The notes beneath the pieces were generated by a model. That model worked only from the letters and a program-made list of their open reading frames with translations. It was not told the DNA's origin and did not search any database. 64,000 nucleotides of DNA from Pseudomonas subflava (GTDB lineage: Bacteria > Pseudomonadota > Gammaproteobacteria > Pseudomonadales > Pseudomonadaceae): NCBI RefSeq assembly GCF_023823685.1, contig NZ_JAMXBF010000014.1, forward strand, positions 1-64,000, given 5' to 3'. The position numbers and the translations under genes are program-made. Numbering within the stretch: position 1 is the stretch's first letter; the number at the start of each line of letters is the position of its first letter. Positions 7,793 through 17,308 of the stretch are shown piece after piece.

Positions 7793-9112
7793 ATGAACGC
7801 AGTCGTTGCCGCAGTCGGCATCATGCTGATTCTGAGTCTGTGCCGGGTGCACGTGGTGATCGCGCTGATCGCCGGCGCGCTGGCCGGTGGGGTGATCGGC
7901 GGGCTCGATCTGCAGGCCAGCCTGGCCGCCTTCAACAAGGGCCTGGGCGCAGGCGCCAACGTGGCGTTGTCCTACGCGCTACTCGGTGCGTTCGCGGTGG
8001 CCATCGCCAAGTCGGGCCTGGCCCACGCGCTGGCGGACAAGGCCCTGGCGCTGGTGGGGCGGCAGGAAGCGCAAGGCGGCGGCGCCCTGAAGTGGCTGAT
8101 GGTCGGTGTGCTGCTGGCGGTGTCGGTGGCCTCGCAGAACATCCTGCCGATCCATATCGCCTTCATTCCGCTGCTGGTACCGCCACTGCTGTATGTGCTG
8201 ACCCGCCTGCAGATCGACCGCCGGCTGATCGCCTGTGTCATCACCTTCGGCCTGATCTCGCCCTACATGTTTCTGCCGGTCGGCTTCGGCGGCATCTTCC
8301 TCAACGACATCCTGCTGGCCAACGTCGCCAAGGGCGGCGTCGACATCGAGGGCATCAGGGTCACCGAGGCGATGCTGATTCCCGCCCTCGGCATGCTGTT
8401 CGGCCTGCTCATCGCGGTGCTGTTCAGCTACCGCAAACCGCGCCGTTACGACCTGGACCGGATCGTCGACGCCGAGCAGGTGAGCGTGCCCTATAACGGC
8501 AAGAGCATGGCCGTCGCCGGCGTCGCGGTGGCCGTGGCGTTCGCCGTCCAGCTCTGGCTGGATTCGATGATCGTCGGTGCGCTGCTCGGCTTCGTGATCT
8601 TCTCGGTGTCCGGTGTGGTGCGCTGGCGCGAGACCGACGGGCTGTTCACCGACGGCATGAAGATGATGGCCATGATCGGCTTCATCATGATCGCCGCCCA
8701 GGGCTTCGCCGAGGTCATGAACGCCACCGGCCAGGTCAAGACGCTGGTGGACGCCTCCGCCGCCTGGATCGGCAACAGCAAGGCGCTCGGTGCGTTGCTC
8801 ATGTTGCTGGTCGGCCTGCTGGTGACCATGGGCATCGGCTCGTCGTTTTCCACCGTGCCGATCATCGCCGCCATCTTCGTGCCACTGTGCGAGCAGCTGG
8901 GTTTCAGCCCGCTGGCCATCGTCAGTCTGATCGGCACCGCCGGCGCGCTAGGCGATGCCGGCTCGCCGGCGTCCGACTCCACACTCGGCCCGACCGCCGG
9001 CCTGAACGTGGACGGCCAGCACAATCACATCTGGGACACGGTGGTGCCGACGTTCCTGCACTACAACCTGCCGCTGCTGGCCTTTGGCTGGGCCGCGGCC
9101 ATGCTGCTGTAA
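7793..9112 (+). CDS. Na+/H+ antiporter family membrane protein
   Basis: A 439-residue polytopic membrane protein with about 11-12 hydrophobic segments. Conserved stretches include SQNILPIHIAFIPLLVPPLL, a GSSFSTVPI region and GDAGSPASDSTLGPT. These are seen in the Na_H_antiporter (NhaC/YuiF-like) family of the ion transporter superfamily. It probably exchanges Na+ for H+ across the inner membrane, though amino-acid transport has been proposed for some relatives. It lies between two chemoreceptor genes. The ATG has GGGAG 8 bp upstream. A hairpin follows the stop. Confidence 0.75.
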   Translation: MNAVVAAVGIMLILSLCRVHVVIALIAGALAGGVIGGLDLQASLAAFNKGLGAGANVALSYALLGAFAVAIAKSGLAHALADKALALVGRQEAQGGGALKWLMVGVLLAVSVASQNILPIHIAFIPLLVPPLLYVLTRLQIDRRLIACVITFGLISPYMFLPVGFGGIFLNDILLANVAKGGVDIEGIRVTEAMLIPALGMLFGLLIAVLFSYRKPRRYDLDRIVDAEQVSVPYNGKSMAVAGVAVAVAFAVQLWLDSMIVGALLGFVIFSVSGVVRWRETDGLFTDGMKMMAMIGFIMIAAQGFAEVMNATGQVKTLVDASAAWIGNSKALGALLMLLVGLLVTMGIGSSFSTVPIIAAIFVPLCEQLGFSPLAIVSLIGTAGALGDAGSPASDSTLGPTAGLNVDGQHNHIWDTVVPTFLHYNLPLLAFGWAAAMLL

Positions 9113-9140
9113 AGCGTCTAACACGCACTTCAGGTTGCAG

Positions 9141-9172
9141 CGGGGTTGCCGATAACAGGGCACCCCGTTTTG
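9141..9172 (+). terminator. Probable intrinsic terminator
   Basis: CGGGGTTGCC (9141-9150) pairs imperfectly with GGGCACCCCG (9158-9167), followed by TTTT. It ends the antiporter transcript just before the next chemoreceptor gene. One bulged base weakens the call. Confidence 0.55.
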
Positions 9173-9206
9173 CTTTGTGCGCTGCCGATAGAGAGAAGGA
9201 ATCCAT

Positions 9207-10889
9207 ATGCGCCTCACGCTGAAAACCAAAGTCATGCTGCTGGCCCTGGTGCCGGTGATCCTCTTCGCCCTGGTACTGAGCGGCGCCGCCGCGAAGATCC
9301 TGACCAACCTGGCGGAGGACGAAGTGGCGCAGACCCGCGAGCGTCTGATCCAGGAGAATCGTCAGGAACTGAAGAACTACATGCAGATCGCCCTGGGCTC
9401 GGTGCAGGCGCTGTACGACGCCGCAAGCCCGGGCGACATGGCCAGCCGCGAGCAGGCCATCGAGATCCTGGCGAAGATCAAGTACGGCCAGGACAGCTAC
9501 TTCTTCGGCTACGACTCGCAGGTGATACGCCTGTTCCGCGGCGACAGCCCGACCGACGTGGGCAAGAGCTTCACCGGCCGCAAGGACCCCAACGGCGTTG
9601 CGGTCAACGACGAGCTGGTGCGCGTCGCCAAGGACGGCTCCAACTACGTGGAATACAGCTCGCCGCTGCCGGGCAACGAGAGCGTGCTGGTGCCCAAGCT
9701 GGGCTACAGCTACTACCTGCCGAAGTGGGACCTGGCGCTGGGCACGGCGGTCAACCTGGACGGCGTCGAGGCCCAGGTGGCGGAAGTCGAGGCGGCCATC
9801 GAAGAGCGCGTCGCCACCATCCTCACCAGCATCCTGGTGATCGCCGCCGTGATGCTGGTGGTATTCGGCATTGGCGGCCTGACGCTGAGCAACGCCTTCC
9901 TGCGTCCGCTGCAGCAGATCAAGGCCAACCTCGACGACATCGCGGCCGGCGAGGGTGATCTGACCCGCCGCCTGCCGGTGGCCAGCGAGGACGAGCTGGG
10001 CCAGCTGGCCGGCTCGTTCAACCGCTTCGTCGAGAAAATCCACGGCCTGGTGCGGCAGATCGCCGAGATGACCGAGCAGCTCACCGGCCTGGTCGGCCAG
10101 GTCGCCGCCCAGGCGCAGCGTTCCGAGCACGCCATGGAGCGCCAGCGCCACGAGACCGATCAAGTGGCCACGGCGATCAACGAGATGTCCGCCGCCGCTC
10201 ACGAAGTGGCCAAGAGCGCCCAGGGCGCCGCCGAAGCGGCCCAGCAGACCGACCGCGAGGGCCAGGCCGCCAAGCAGGTGGTGGATGGCAGCATCACCCG
10301 CATCCATGCGCTGGTCGGTGACATCCGCTCCAGCGGCCAGTCGCTGGACAGCCTGCAGCAGGACGTGCAGTCCATCGTCAGCGTGCTCGACGTGATCCGC
10401 TCCATCGCCGAGCAGACCAACCTGCTGGCGCTCAACGCGGCCATCGAAGCGGCCCGTGCCGGCGAAGCCGGTCGCGGCTTTGCGGTGGTAGCGGACGAGG
10501 TGCGCGCGCTGGCCAGCCGTACCCAGCAGAGCACCCAGGAAATTCAGGGCATGATCGACCGTCTGCAGCAGGGCACCCAGGCCTCGGTCACCGCCATGCG
10601 CCGCTCCAGCGACGCCGGCGAGGACACCAGCAATCAGGCCAATCAGGCCGGTGCCTCGCTGGACGCCATCGCCGGGCTGATCGGCACCATCAACGCGATG
10701 AACGCGCAGATCGCCAGTGCCGCCGAGGAGCAGACCGCGGTGGCCGAGGAGATCAACCGCAGCGTGCACCAGATCGCCGTGGCGGTGGACAGCGTCGCCG
10801 ACGAAACCCGTCAGGGCGCCGAAACCGCGCGCAGCCTGTCGGGCCTTGGCGAGCGCCTGGGCGGCCTGGTGCGTCAGTTCCGCATCTGA
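9207..10889 (+). CDS. ctpM: Methyl-accepting chemotaxis protein, CtpM-like (sCache)
   Basis: A 560-residue chemoreceptor with TM1 (about 8-30), a single-Cache periplasmic domain (about 40-190, with the family motif YGQDSYFFGYD and DVGKSF), TM2 (about 203-224), HAMP, and a signalling domain with the conserved tip (SIAEQTNLLALNAAIEAAR). Size, domain and position match PA2652, which I recall as CtpM, the malate chemoreceptor of P. aeruginosa. The ligand is therefore inferred. The start has a GAGAGAAGGA ribosome site. It encodes the same architecture as the TlpQ-like gene but the ligand domain is unrelated in size. Confidence 0.82.
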   Translation: MRLTLKTKVMLLALVPVILFALVLSGAAAKILTNLAEDEVAQTRERLIQENRQELKNYMQIALGSVQALYDAASPGDMASREQAIEILAKIKYGQDSYFFGYDSQVIRLFRGDSPTDVGKSFTGRKDPNGVAVNDELVRVAKDGSNYVEYSSPLPGNESVLVPKLGYSYYLPKWDLALGTAVNLDGVEAQVAEVEAAIEERVATILTSILVIAAVMLVVFGIGGLTLSNAFLRPLQQIKANLDDIAAGEGDLTRRLPVASEDELGQLAGSFNRFVEKIHGLVRQIAEMTEQLTGLVGQVAAQAQRSEHAMERQRHETDQVATAINEMSAAAHEVAKSAQGAAEAAQQTDREGQAAKQVVDGSITRIHALVGDIRSSGQSLDSLQQDVQSIVSVLDVIRSIAEQTNLLALNAAIEAARAGEAGRGFAVVADEVRALASRTQQSTQEIQGMIDRLQQGTQASVTAMRRSSDAGEDTSNQANQAGASLDAIAGLIGTINAMNAQIASAAEEQTAVAEEINRSVHQIAVAVDSVADETRQGAETARSLSGLGERLGGLVRQFRI

Positions 10890-10903
10890 TCGCGAGACGA
10901 CAC

Positions 10904-10925
10904 GGGAGGCGCTACGGCGCCTCCC
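10904..10925 (+). other. Strong hairpin with UACG tetraloop after the ctpM-like gene
   Basis: GGGAGGCGC (10904-10912) and GCGCCTCCC (10917-10925) form a perfect 9-bp stem closed by TACG, a UNCG-type tetraloop. No T-run follows, so it is not a standard intrinsic terminator. It may protect the 3' end of the chemoreceptor mRNA or help Rho-type ending. Confidence 0.6.
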
Positions 10926-11000
10926 ATGGGCGAGAAAGCTCGCACTTAACGGGGCGGCAGGAGGACTAAACAGCAACAGTCCCGACCGGTCCCGCCGCCC

Positions 11001-12059
11001 ATGTATTCACCGCGCATCGAACAAAAATCCTTCCTCACGCTCCTGGTGCTGGTCACCCTGGCCTTCGGCTGGATCCTCCTGCCATTCTGGGGCGCGCTGT
11101 TCTGGGCGGTGGTGCTGTCGGTGCTGTTCGCGCCGCTGCAGCGGCGCATGGCGCTGCGCTTCGGCGGGCGCGGCAATCTCTCGGCGCTGGTGACGCTGTC
11201 GGTATGCCTGTTGGTGGCGATCCTGCCGGTGATCCTGATCAGCCTGGCCCTGGTCAACGAGGGCACCGCCATCTACCAGCGGATCGAGAAGGGCGAGCTC
11301 GACATAGGCACCTATGTCGAACGCTTCAAAACCTTGCTGCCGGACACCTTGCAGCGGCTGCTGGACCGCTTCGGCCTGGGCAACTTCGACGCGCTGCGCG
11401 AGCGCATCGCCCGGGGCGCCATGCAGGGCAGCGAGTTTCTGGCGACCAAGGCCTTCGACATCGGGCAGAACACCTTCCAGTTCCTGGTCGGCTTCTTCGT
11501 CATGCTCTATCTGCTGTATTTTTTCCTGCGCGACGGCCCCGAGCTGGTGCGTTTGGTGCGCACGGCCGTGCCGCTCGAGGATTCGCTCAAGCGTAGGCTG
11601 CAGATCAAGTTCACCCGCGTGGTGCGCGCCACGGTGAAGGGCAACCTGGTGGTGGCGGCGGTGCAGGGGGCGCTCGGCGGGCTGATCTTCTGGCTGTTGG
11701 GCATCGGCAGCCCGTTGCTGTGGGGTGTGCTGATGGCCTTCCTGTCGCTGCTGCCGGCGGTGGGCTGCGGCCTGGTGTGGGGGCCCGTGGCGCTGTACCT
11801 GCTGGCGTCCGGCGAGGTGACGCAGGGGATCGTGCTGATCGCCTTCGGCGTGCTGGTCATCGGCCTGGTGGACAACCTGCTGCGCCCGATACTGGTGGGC
11901 AAGGACACGCGGATGCCGGACTACCTGGTGCTGATCTCCACGCTGGGCGGGTTGACGCTGTTCGGCCTCAACGGCTTCGTCATCGGCCCGCTGATCGCCG
12001 CGCTATTCATCGCCAGCTGGGGTCTCTACAGCAGCCGGCGCCAGGTCCGATTGCCCTGA
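11001..12059 (+). CDS. AI-2E family transporter (PerM/YdiK-like permease)
   Basis: A 352-residue inner-membrane protein with two N-terminal hydrophobic segments, a polar stretch (about 95-160), and 5-6 further segments. The last part carries the family signature (VDNLLRPILVGKDTRMPDYLVL...GLTLFGLNGFVIGPLI). The family is named for autoinducer-2 export, but members may be small-molecule permeases or H+/Na+-coupled exporters, and the substrate is unknown here. The ATG follows a GGCAGGAGGAC-type purine stretch some 30 bp upstream, and no closer ribosome site is evident. It ends at a shared terminator with nuoN. Confidence 0.85.
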   Translation: MYSPRIEQKSFLTLLVLVTLAFGWILLPFWGALFWAVVLSVLFAPLQRRMALRFGGRGNLSALVTLSVCLLVAILPVILISLALVNEGTAIYQRIEKGELDIGTYVERFKTLLPDTLQRLLDRFGLGNFDALRERIARGAMQGSEFLATKAFDIGQNTFQFLVGFFVMLYLLYFFLRDGPELVRLVRTAVPLEDSLKRRLQIKFTRVVRATVKGNLVVAAVQGALGGLIFWLLGIGSPLLWGVLMAFLSLLPAVGCGLVWGPVALYLLASGEVTQGIVLIAFGVLVIGLVDNLLRPILVGKDTRMPDYLVLISTLGGLTLFGLNGFVIGPLIAALFIASWGLYSSRRQVRLP

Positions 12060-12074
12060 GTCGTCGAAAGACGC

Positions 12075-12109
12075 GCATAAAAAAACCGGCCGGGGCCGGT
12101 TTTTTATGC
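12075..12109. terminator. Bidirectional terminator between the AI-2E gene and nuoN
   Basis: GCATAAAAAAACCGGCC is followed by its inverted repeat GGCCGGTTTTTTATGC. It has T-runs on both strands and lies between two convergent genes, so it can end both the permease transcript and the 15-kb nuo transcript. Confidence 0.92.
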
Positions 12110-12119
12110 CGGGTCGCCG

Positions 12120-13598
12120 TCAGGGCGCGACGGCCACCAGAGCGGCCTGTTGCACCAGTTCCAGCAGCGGCTGCGGATACACGCCGAGGAAGAAGGCGAG
12201 CAGGGCGACGACCAGCAGCATGATGCCGCCGGCGCGCTGGCCCCAGTTGAACGGCGCATCGTGGCGCTTCAGGTTCGGCTCGGCGAGGAACATGGTGACC
12301 ATGACCCGCAGGTAGTAGTAGACGCCCACGGCGCTGCCCAGCACCAGTGCGCCCAGCAGCAGCCACTGCTGCGACTCGACACCAGCGGCGATCACGTAGA
12401 ACTTGCCGATGAAGCCGGCGGTCAGCGGGATACCGGCCAGCGACAGCATCATCACGGTGAGCACGGCGGTCAGGTACGGACGGCGCCAGAACAGGCCGCG
12501 GTATTCGTACAGGGCGTCGGCGTCGCGGCCGCTGTAGGGCGTGGACATCAGGGTGATCACGCCGAACGCGCCGAGGCTGGTCAGCAGGTAGGTGGCCAGG
12601 TACACGCCGATGGCTTCCTCGGCCAGGCCCTTGCTGGCGATCAGGGCGATCAGCAGGTAGCCGAAGTGGGCGATGGAGGAATAGCCGAGCAGGCGCTTGA
12701 GATTGCTCTGCAGCAGCGCCAGCAGGTTACCGAACAGGATCGAGGCGATGGCCAGCACGGTCAGCAGGTCGTTCAGCCAGCCACCGGTGGTCACCGGGGA
12801 GAGCTGGTACAGACGCAGCAGCACGGCGAACACCGCCACCTTGCTCGCGGTGGCCAGGAACGCGGCCACCGGCGCCGGGGCGCCCTCGTAGACGTCTGGC
12901 GTCCACAGGTGGAAGGGCACCAGCGACAGCTTGAAGGCCAGGCCGATCAGCATCATGCCCATGCCGACCTGGGCGATCAGGCTGGGCAGGCCGTCGGCGG
13001 CCAGTTTGGCACCGATGCCGGCGAAGCTCAGGCTGCCGGATTCGGCGTATAGCAGGGCCATGCCGAACAGCAGGAAGGCCGAGCCTGCGGCAGACAGCAC
13101 CATGTACTTGATGCCGGCTTCCAGCGAACGCTTGTTGAAGAAGGCGTAGGCGATCATCCCGAAGGTCGGTACCGACAGCAGTTCCAGGCCGATGAACAGG
13201 CCGGCCAGGTGCTGCGCGCTGACCAGCACCAGGCCGCCGGCGGCGGACAGCAGGATCAGCAGGTACAGCTCTTCACGGTTGCCTGGGTAGCCCTGCTTGC
13301 CCGACTCGCCGCCCAGGTAGGCGTGGATCAGCGTGGTGCAGGCCAGCGTCGCGGCCAGCACCAGCGCCATGTAGTAGCAGGCGAACTTGTCGATCAGCAG
13401 CAGCGGGGTGACCTGGATCGGTGTTACGCCCACGGCCGGAATCACCGACAGCAGGGCCAGGTTGAGGCCCAGCACCGAGAGCACGAAGGCCATGGCGTGG
13501 TTGCGCTTCCAGGCGATGGCCAGCATCACCACGACGATGGTGGTGCAGGTGACCAGCAGCGGCAGCAGCGCGATGAAGTGTTGAGTCGTCAGTTCCAT
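12120..13598 (-). CDS. nuoN: NADH-quinone oxidoreductase subunit N
   Basis: A 492-residue antiporter-like membrane subunit of complex I with about 14 transmembrane helices. The Proton_antipo_M core contains the conserved helix-5 glutamate region (GLELLSVPTFGMIA), a lysine in helix 7 (GLAFKLSLVPFHLWTPDVYEG) and the helix 8 and 12 regions. It forms one of the proton channels of the membrane arm. It is the last gene of the nuo operon, 9 bp after nuoM, and a terminator follows immediately. Confidence 0.97.
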   Translation of the reverse strand: MELTTQHFIALLPLLVTCTTIVVVMLAIAWKRNHAMAFVLSVLGLNLALLSVIPAVGVTPIQVTPLLLIDKFACYYMALVLAATLACTTLIHAYLGGESGKQGYPGNREELYLLILLSAAGGLVLVSAQHLAGLFIGLELLSVPTFGMIAYAFFNKRSLEAGIKYMVLSAAGSAFLLFGMALLYAESGSLSFAGIGAKLAADGLPSLIAQVGMGMMLIGLAFKLSLVPFHLWTPDVYEGAPAPVAAFLATASKVAVFAVLLRLYQLSPVTTGGWLNDLLTVLAIASILFGNLLALLQSNLKRLLGYSSIAHFGYLLIALIASKGLAEEAIGVYLATYLLTSLGAFGVITLMSTPYSGRDADALYEYRGLFWRRPYLTAVLTVMMLSLAGIPLTAGFIGKFYVIAAGVESQQWLLLGALVLGSAVGVYYYLRVMVTMFLAEPNLKRHDAPFNWGQRAGGIMLLVVALLAFFLGVYPQPLLELVQQAALVAVAP

Positions 13599-13607
13599 AG
13601 CGCTTGA

Positions 13608-15137
13608 TTACCGGACCGAGGCGAGTTGAGTGAGGGCGCCGCTGAACCACTGCTGCACGCCGTGCATGCTGGCGGCGGAGGTGTCGAGCACCGGTTGCGG
13701 GTAGACGCCGAGGAGGATCAGCAGCACGGCCAGGCCCAGTACCATGTACAGCTCGCGAGCCTTCAGGGCCTGCAGCGGAGCATCGGACTTGGCCGGGCCG
13801 AAGTAGGCGCGGTGGATCATCGCCAGCGAGTAGACCGAGCCCAGCACCAGGCCGCAGGCGGCCAGCACCACGACCCACGGCGCGGCCGGGAAGCTGCCGA
13901 TCAGGATCAGGAACTCGCCGACGAAGTTGCCGGTACCCGGCAGGCCCAGCGCCGCCGCGGCGAAGAACAGGCTCACGGCCGGCAGCCACGGCAGGCGCGC
14001 CCAGATGCCGCCCATCTCGCGCATGTCGCGGGTGTGCAGGCGCTCGTAGAGCTGGCCGCAGAGGATGAACAGTGCGGCGGCCGACAGGCCGTGGGCCATC
14101 ATCTGCACCACCGCGCCCTGCAGGGCGATCTGGCTGCCGGAGTAGATGGCGATCAGCACGAAGCCCATGTGCGAGACGCTGGAGTAGGCCACCAGGCGCT
14201 TGATATCGGTCTGGGCGAACGACAGGAAGGCCCCGTAGGCGATGGCGAACACGCCGAGCCACATGGCGATCGGCGCGAACTCGGCCGAGGCATTGGGGAA
14301 CAGCGGGATGGCGAAACGCATCAGGCCATAGGCAGCGGTCTTCAGCAGGATACCGGCCAGATCCACGGAGCCGGCGGTCGGCGCCTGGGCGTGGGCGTCC
14401 GGCAGCCAGGAGTGCACCGGTACCACCGGGAACTTCACGGCGAAGGCGGCGAAGAAACCGAGCATCAGCACGTACTCGGTGCCGGCCGGCAGGTCGGTCT
14501 TCAGCAGGTCTTCGTAGTTGAAGGTCAGCATGCCGGTGGCGTTGTAGTTGATCAGCACCAGGGCGAGGATCGCCACCAGCATGATTAGGCCGCTGGCCTG
14601 GGTGAAGATGAAGAACTTGGTGGCGGCGTTGATCCGCGAGTGACCCTTGCTGCCGCTATGACCCCAGAGCGCGATGAGGAAGTACATCGGCACCAGCATC
14701 ATTTCCCAGAAGAAGAAGAAAAGGAACAGGTCGATGGCGAGGAACACGCCGACCACGCCACCGAGAATCCACATCAGGTTGAGGTGGAAGAAGCCGACGC
14801 GGTTCTGGATCTCGTTCCACGAGCACAGCACCGAAAGCACGCCGAGCAGGCCGGTGAGGGCGATCATCAGCACCGACAGGCCGTCGAGGCCGAGATGGAT
14901 GCTGATGCCGAGACGCTCGATCCACTGGACCTTGAACTCGGCGGCCCAGGCCAGCTCCGCGCCGGGTGCCGGCGCCAGGGCGAAGTCGGCCGTGGCCCAC
15001 AGCCACAGGCCGAGGCCGAACAGCAGGCCCATGGTCAGCAGGGCGATCCAGCGCGGCAGGGTGTTGCCGAAGCGCTCGCCTTGCCAGCACAGCAGGCCGC
15101 CGATGAAGGGGATCAGGATTAGCCAGGGCAGGATCAT
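13608..15137 (-). CDS. nuoM: NADH-quinone oxidoreductase subunit M
   Basis: A 509-residue membrane subunit homologous to Mrp antiporters, with about 14 helices. The essential glutamate lies in the FFFFWEMMLVPMYFLIALWG segment, and the lysine in VKFPVVPVHSWLPDAHAQAPTAGS. These residues define the proton channel of NuoM. It follows nuoL by 15 bp. The length matches other Pseudomonas NuoM proteins, and no disruption is seen. Confidence 0.97.
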   Translation of the reverse strand: MILPWLILIPFIGGLLCWQGERFGNTLPRWIALLTMGLLFGLGLWLWATADFALAPAPGAELAWAAEFKVQWIERLGISIHLGLDGLSVLMIALTGLLGVLSVLCSWNEIQNRVGFFHLNLMWILGGVVGVFLAIDLFLFFFFWEMMLVPMYFLIALWGHSGSKGHSRINAATKFFIFTQASGLIMLVAILALVLINYNATGMLTFNYEDLLKTDLPAGTEYVLMLGFFAAFAVKFPVVPVHSWLPDAHAQAPTAGSVDLAGILLKTAAYGLMRFAIPLFPNASAEFAPIAMWLGVFAIAYGAFLSFAQTDIKRLVAYSSVSHMGFVLIAIYSGSQIALQGAVVQMMAHGLSAAALFILCGQLYERLHTRDMREMGGIWARLPWLPAVSLFFAAAALGLPGTGNFVGEFLILIGSFPAAPWVVVLAACGLVLGSVYSLAMIHRAYFGPAKSDAPLQALKARELYMVLGLAVLLILLGVYPQPVLDTSAASMHGVQQWFSGALTQLASVR

Positions 15138-15152
15138 GACGGGCTATTTTCC

Positions 15153-17003
15153 TTAATTCAGAAACAGGAGGACGGCGAGCACGAACACCGCGCCCCCGGC
15201 AATGGAGGCGGCGTACCAGCGCACCTGGCCGGTCTGCAGGCGGGCCAGGGTGGCGTTGCCGCCACGGGCCAGGCGCGGCACCAGGCCGATGGTCTGGTCG
15301 ATCGGGTCGCGGCCGAGCAGACGGCAGATCAGCAGGTACGGCTGCACGAAGAGCTTGTCGTAGAGCCAGTCGAAGCCCCAGGCGGCGAACCACCAGGCCG
15401 ACAGGAAGCGGCCCGGCGCGCTGGCGGCCACGGCGCTGACGAAGCGGCGCTGGCCGAGGAACAGCAGGGCGGCCAGGAGGATACCGGCGAGGGCGATGGC
15501 GCCCGAGGCGATCTCCAGGCTGTGCTTGGCCTCGCCACCGGCATGGCCGATGCTCTGCGGCAGCACGCCAGCCAGCGGCGGGGTGATCAGCGCGCCGACG
15601 AAGGTCGACAGCACGATCAGCGTGGCCAGCGGCAGGTTGTGGGCGATGCCATGACCGGCATGGGCCTCGGTCTTCTGCTCGCCGTGGAAGGCGATGAAGA
15701 TCAGGCGGAAGGTGTAGATCGAGGTCAGGAACGCACCGGCCAGGCCCGCGTAGAGCAGCTCGCTGTGACCGCTGGCGAAGGCTTCCCAGAGGATCTCGTC
15801 CTTGGAGTAGAAACCGGCGGTGACCAGCGGCAGCGCGGCCAGGGCGGCGCCGCCGACCACGAAGCTGGCGTAGGCCAGCGGCAGCTTCTTCCACAGACCG
15901 CCCATCCTGAAGATGTTCTGCTCGTGGTGGCAGGCGTGGATCACCGCACCGGAGGCGAGGAACAGCAGCGCCTTGAAGAAGGCGTGGGTCATCAGGTGGA
16001 AGATCGCCGCGTCCCAGGCCTGCACGCCGAGGGCGAGGAACATGTAGCCGATCTGGCTCATGGTCGAGTAGGCGAGGATGCGCTTGATGTCGGTCTGCAC
16101 CAGAGCGGCGAAGCCGGCCAGCACCAGGGTCACGGCGCCGACGATGCCGACCAGCTCGAGGATCTCCGGGGTCAGCAGGAACAAGCCGTGGGTACGGGCG
16201 ATCAGGTACACGCCCGCGGTTACCATGGTGGCCGCGTGGATCAGCGCAGAAACCGGAGTCGGGCCCGCCATCGCGTCGGCCAGCCAGGTCTGCAGTGGCA
16301 GCTGGGCGGATTTGCCCACGGCGCCGCCGAGCAGCATCAGGGTGGCGACCCACAACCAGGTATCGCCGGCCACGTACTTCTGCGGTGCCAGCACCATCAG
16401 CTCCTGGATGTTCAGGGTGCCGAGGTTCAGGAACAGGATGAACAGGCCGATCATCAGGAACACGTCGCCGATGCGGGTGACGATGAACGCCTTGAGCGCC
16501 GCGTTACCGTTGGGCACGTGCTTGTAGTAGAAGCCGATCAGCAGGTACGAGCACAGGCCCACGCCTTCCCAGCCGAAGAACAGCACCAGCAGGTTGTCGC
16601 CGAGCACCAGCAGCAACATGCTGAAGATGAACAGGTTAGTGTAGGCGAAGAAGCGCGAGTAGCCCTCTTCACCGCGCATGTACCAGCTGGCGAACAGGTG
16701 GATCAGGAAGCCGACGCCGGTGACCACGCCGAGCATGGTGGCGGACAGGCCGTCCAGGTGCAGAGTGAAGTTCGGCGCCAGGCCGGCGACGTTCATCCAC
16801 TGCCACAGCGTCTGTGTGTAGGCGCCACCCGCCGGCGTGTTGCCGAGGAACTGCAGGATGACCCAGGCGGCGCTCAGCGCGGCCAGGCCGACCGAGCCGA
16901 CGCCGATCACGGCGGCGGTGTTTTCCGAGATGCGTCCGCGGGAGAAGGCCAGCAGACACCAGCCGATCAGCGGGAAAAGAAGGGTGAGGAATAGAAGGTT
17001 CAT
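15153..17003 (-). CDS. nuoL: NADH-quinone oxidoreductase subunit L
   Basis: A 616-residue membrane subunit at the distal end of the complex I membrane arm. It has the antiporter core (FFGWEGVGLCSYLLIGFYY with the key glutamate; GKSAQLPLQTWLADAMAGPTPVSALIHAAT with the key lysine) and an extended C-terminal region that supplies the lateral amphipathic helix. The start codon overlaps the nuoK stop by 4 bp (ATGA). It pumps protons coupled to NADH oxidation. Confidence 0.97.
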   Translation of the reverse strand: MNLLFLTLLFPLIGWCLLAFSRGRISENTAAVIGVGSVGLAALSAAWVILQFLGNTPAGGAYTQTLWQWMNVAGLAPNFTLHLDGLSATMLGVVTGVGFLIHLFASWYMRGEEGYSRFFAYTNLFIFSMLLLVLGDNLLVLFFGWEGVGLCSYLLIGFYYKHVPNGNAALKAFIVTRIGDVFLMIGLFILFLNLGTLNIQELMVLAPQKYVAGDTWLWVATLMLLGGAVGKSAQLPLQTWLADAMAGPTPVSALIHAATMVTAGVYLIARTHGLFLLTPEILELVGIVGAVTLVLAGFAALVQTDIKRILAYSTMSQIGYMFLALGVQAWDAAIFHLMTHAFFKALLFLASGAVIHACHHEQNIFRMGGLWKKLPLAYASFVVGGAALAALPLVTAGFYSKDEILWEAFASGHSELLYAGLAGAFLTSIYTFRLIFIAFHGEQKTEAHAGHGIAHNLPLATLIVLSTFVGALITPPLAGVLPQSIGHAGGEAKHSLEIASGAIALAGILLAALLFLGQRRFVSAVAASAPGRFLSAWWFAAWGFDWLYDKLFVQPYLLICRLLGRDPIDQTIGLVPRLARGGNATLARLQTGQVRWYAASIAGGAVFVLAVLLFLN

Positions 17004-17308
17004 CCGCGCATCTCGCTGGCAGCGTCGACATCGAGGGTGTTGAAGCGGCGATACAGCTGCAGCAGGATCGCCAGGCCGATGCTGGCCTCGGCGGCTGCCA
17101 GGGTGATCACCAGAATGAACATCACCTGGCCGTCCGCCTGCACCCAGCGGCTGCCGGCGACGACGAAGGCGAGGGCGGTGGCGTTCATCATCACTTCCAG
17201 GCTCATCAGCACGAAGAGGATGTTACGGCGCACCATCAGGCCGATCAGGCCCAGGCTGAACAGCACGGCGGCCAGCGCCAGGCCGTGTTCCAGAGGAACG
17301 GCATTCAT
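17000..17308 (-). CDS. nuoK: NADH-quinone oxidoreductase subunit K
   Basis: A 102-residue subunit with three transmembrane helices (about 7-25, 30-52, 60-84). The two buried glutamates are seen in LMSLEVMMNA and AAAEASIGLA, which are essential for proton transfer next to NuoJ and NuoN. The ATG at 17306-17308 overlaps the nuoJ stop, and the stop overlaps the nuoL start. A longer open frame extends upstream but only mirrors nuoJ in another frame. Confidence 0.96.
   Translation of the reverse strand: MNAVPLEHGLALAAVLFSLGLIGLMVRRNILFVLMSLEVMMNATALAFVVAGSRWVQADGQVMFILVITLAAAEASIGLAILLQLYRRFNTLDVDAASEMRG

Noticed and set aside
8922..10976. 684-codon minus-strand open frame opposite the ctpM-like gene
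   Set aside because: Same antisense artefact; it crosses the end of the antiporter gene and an intergenic terminator.
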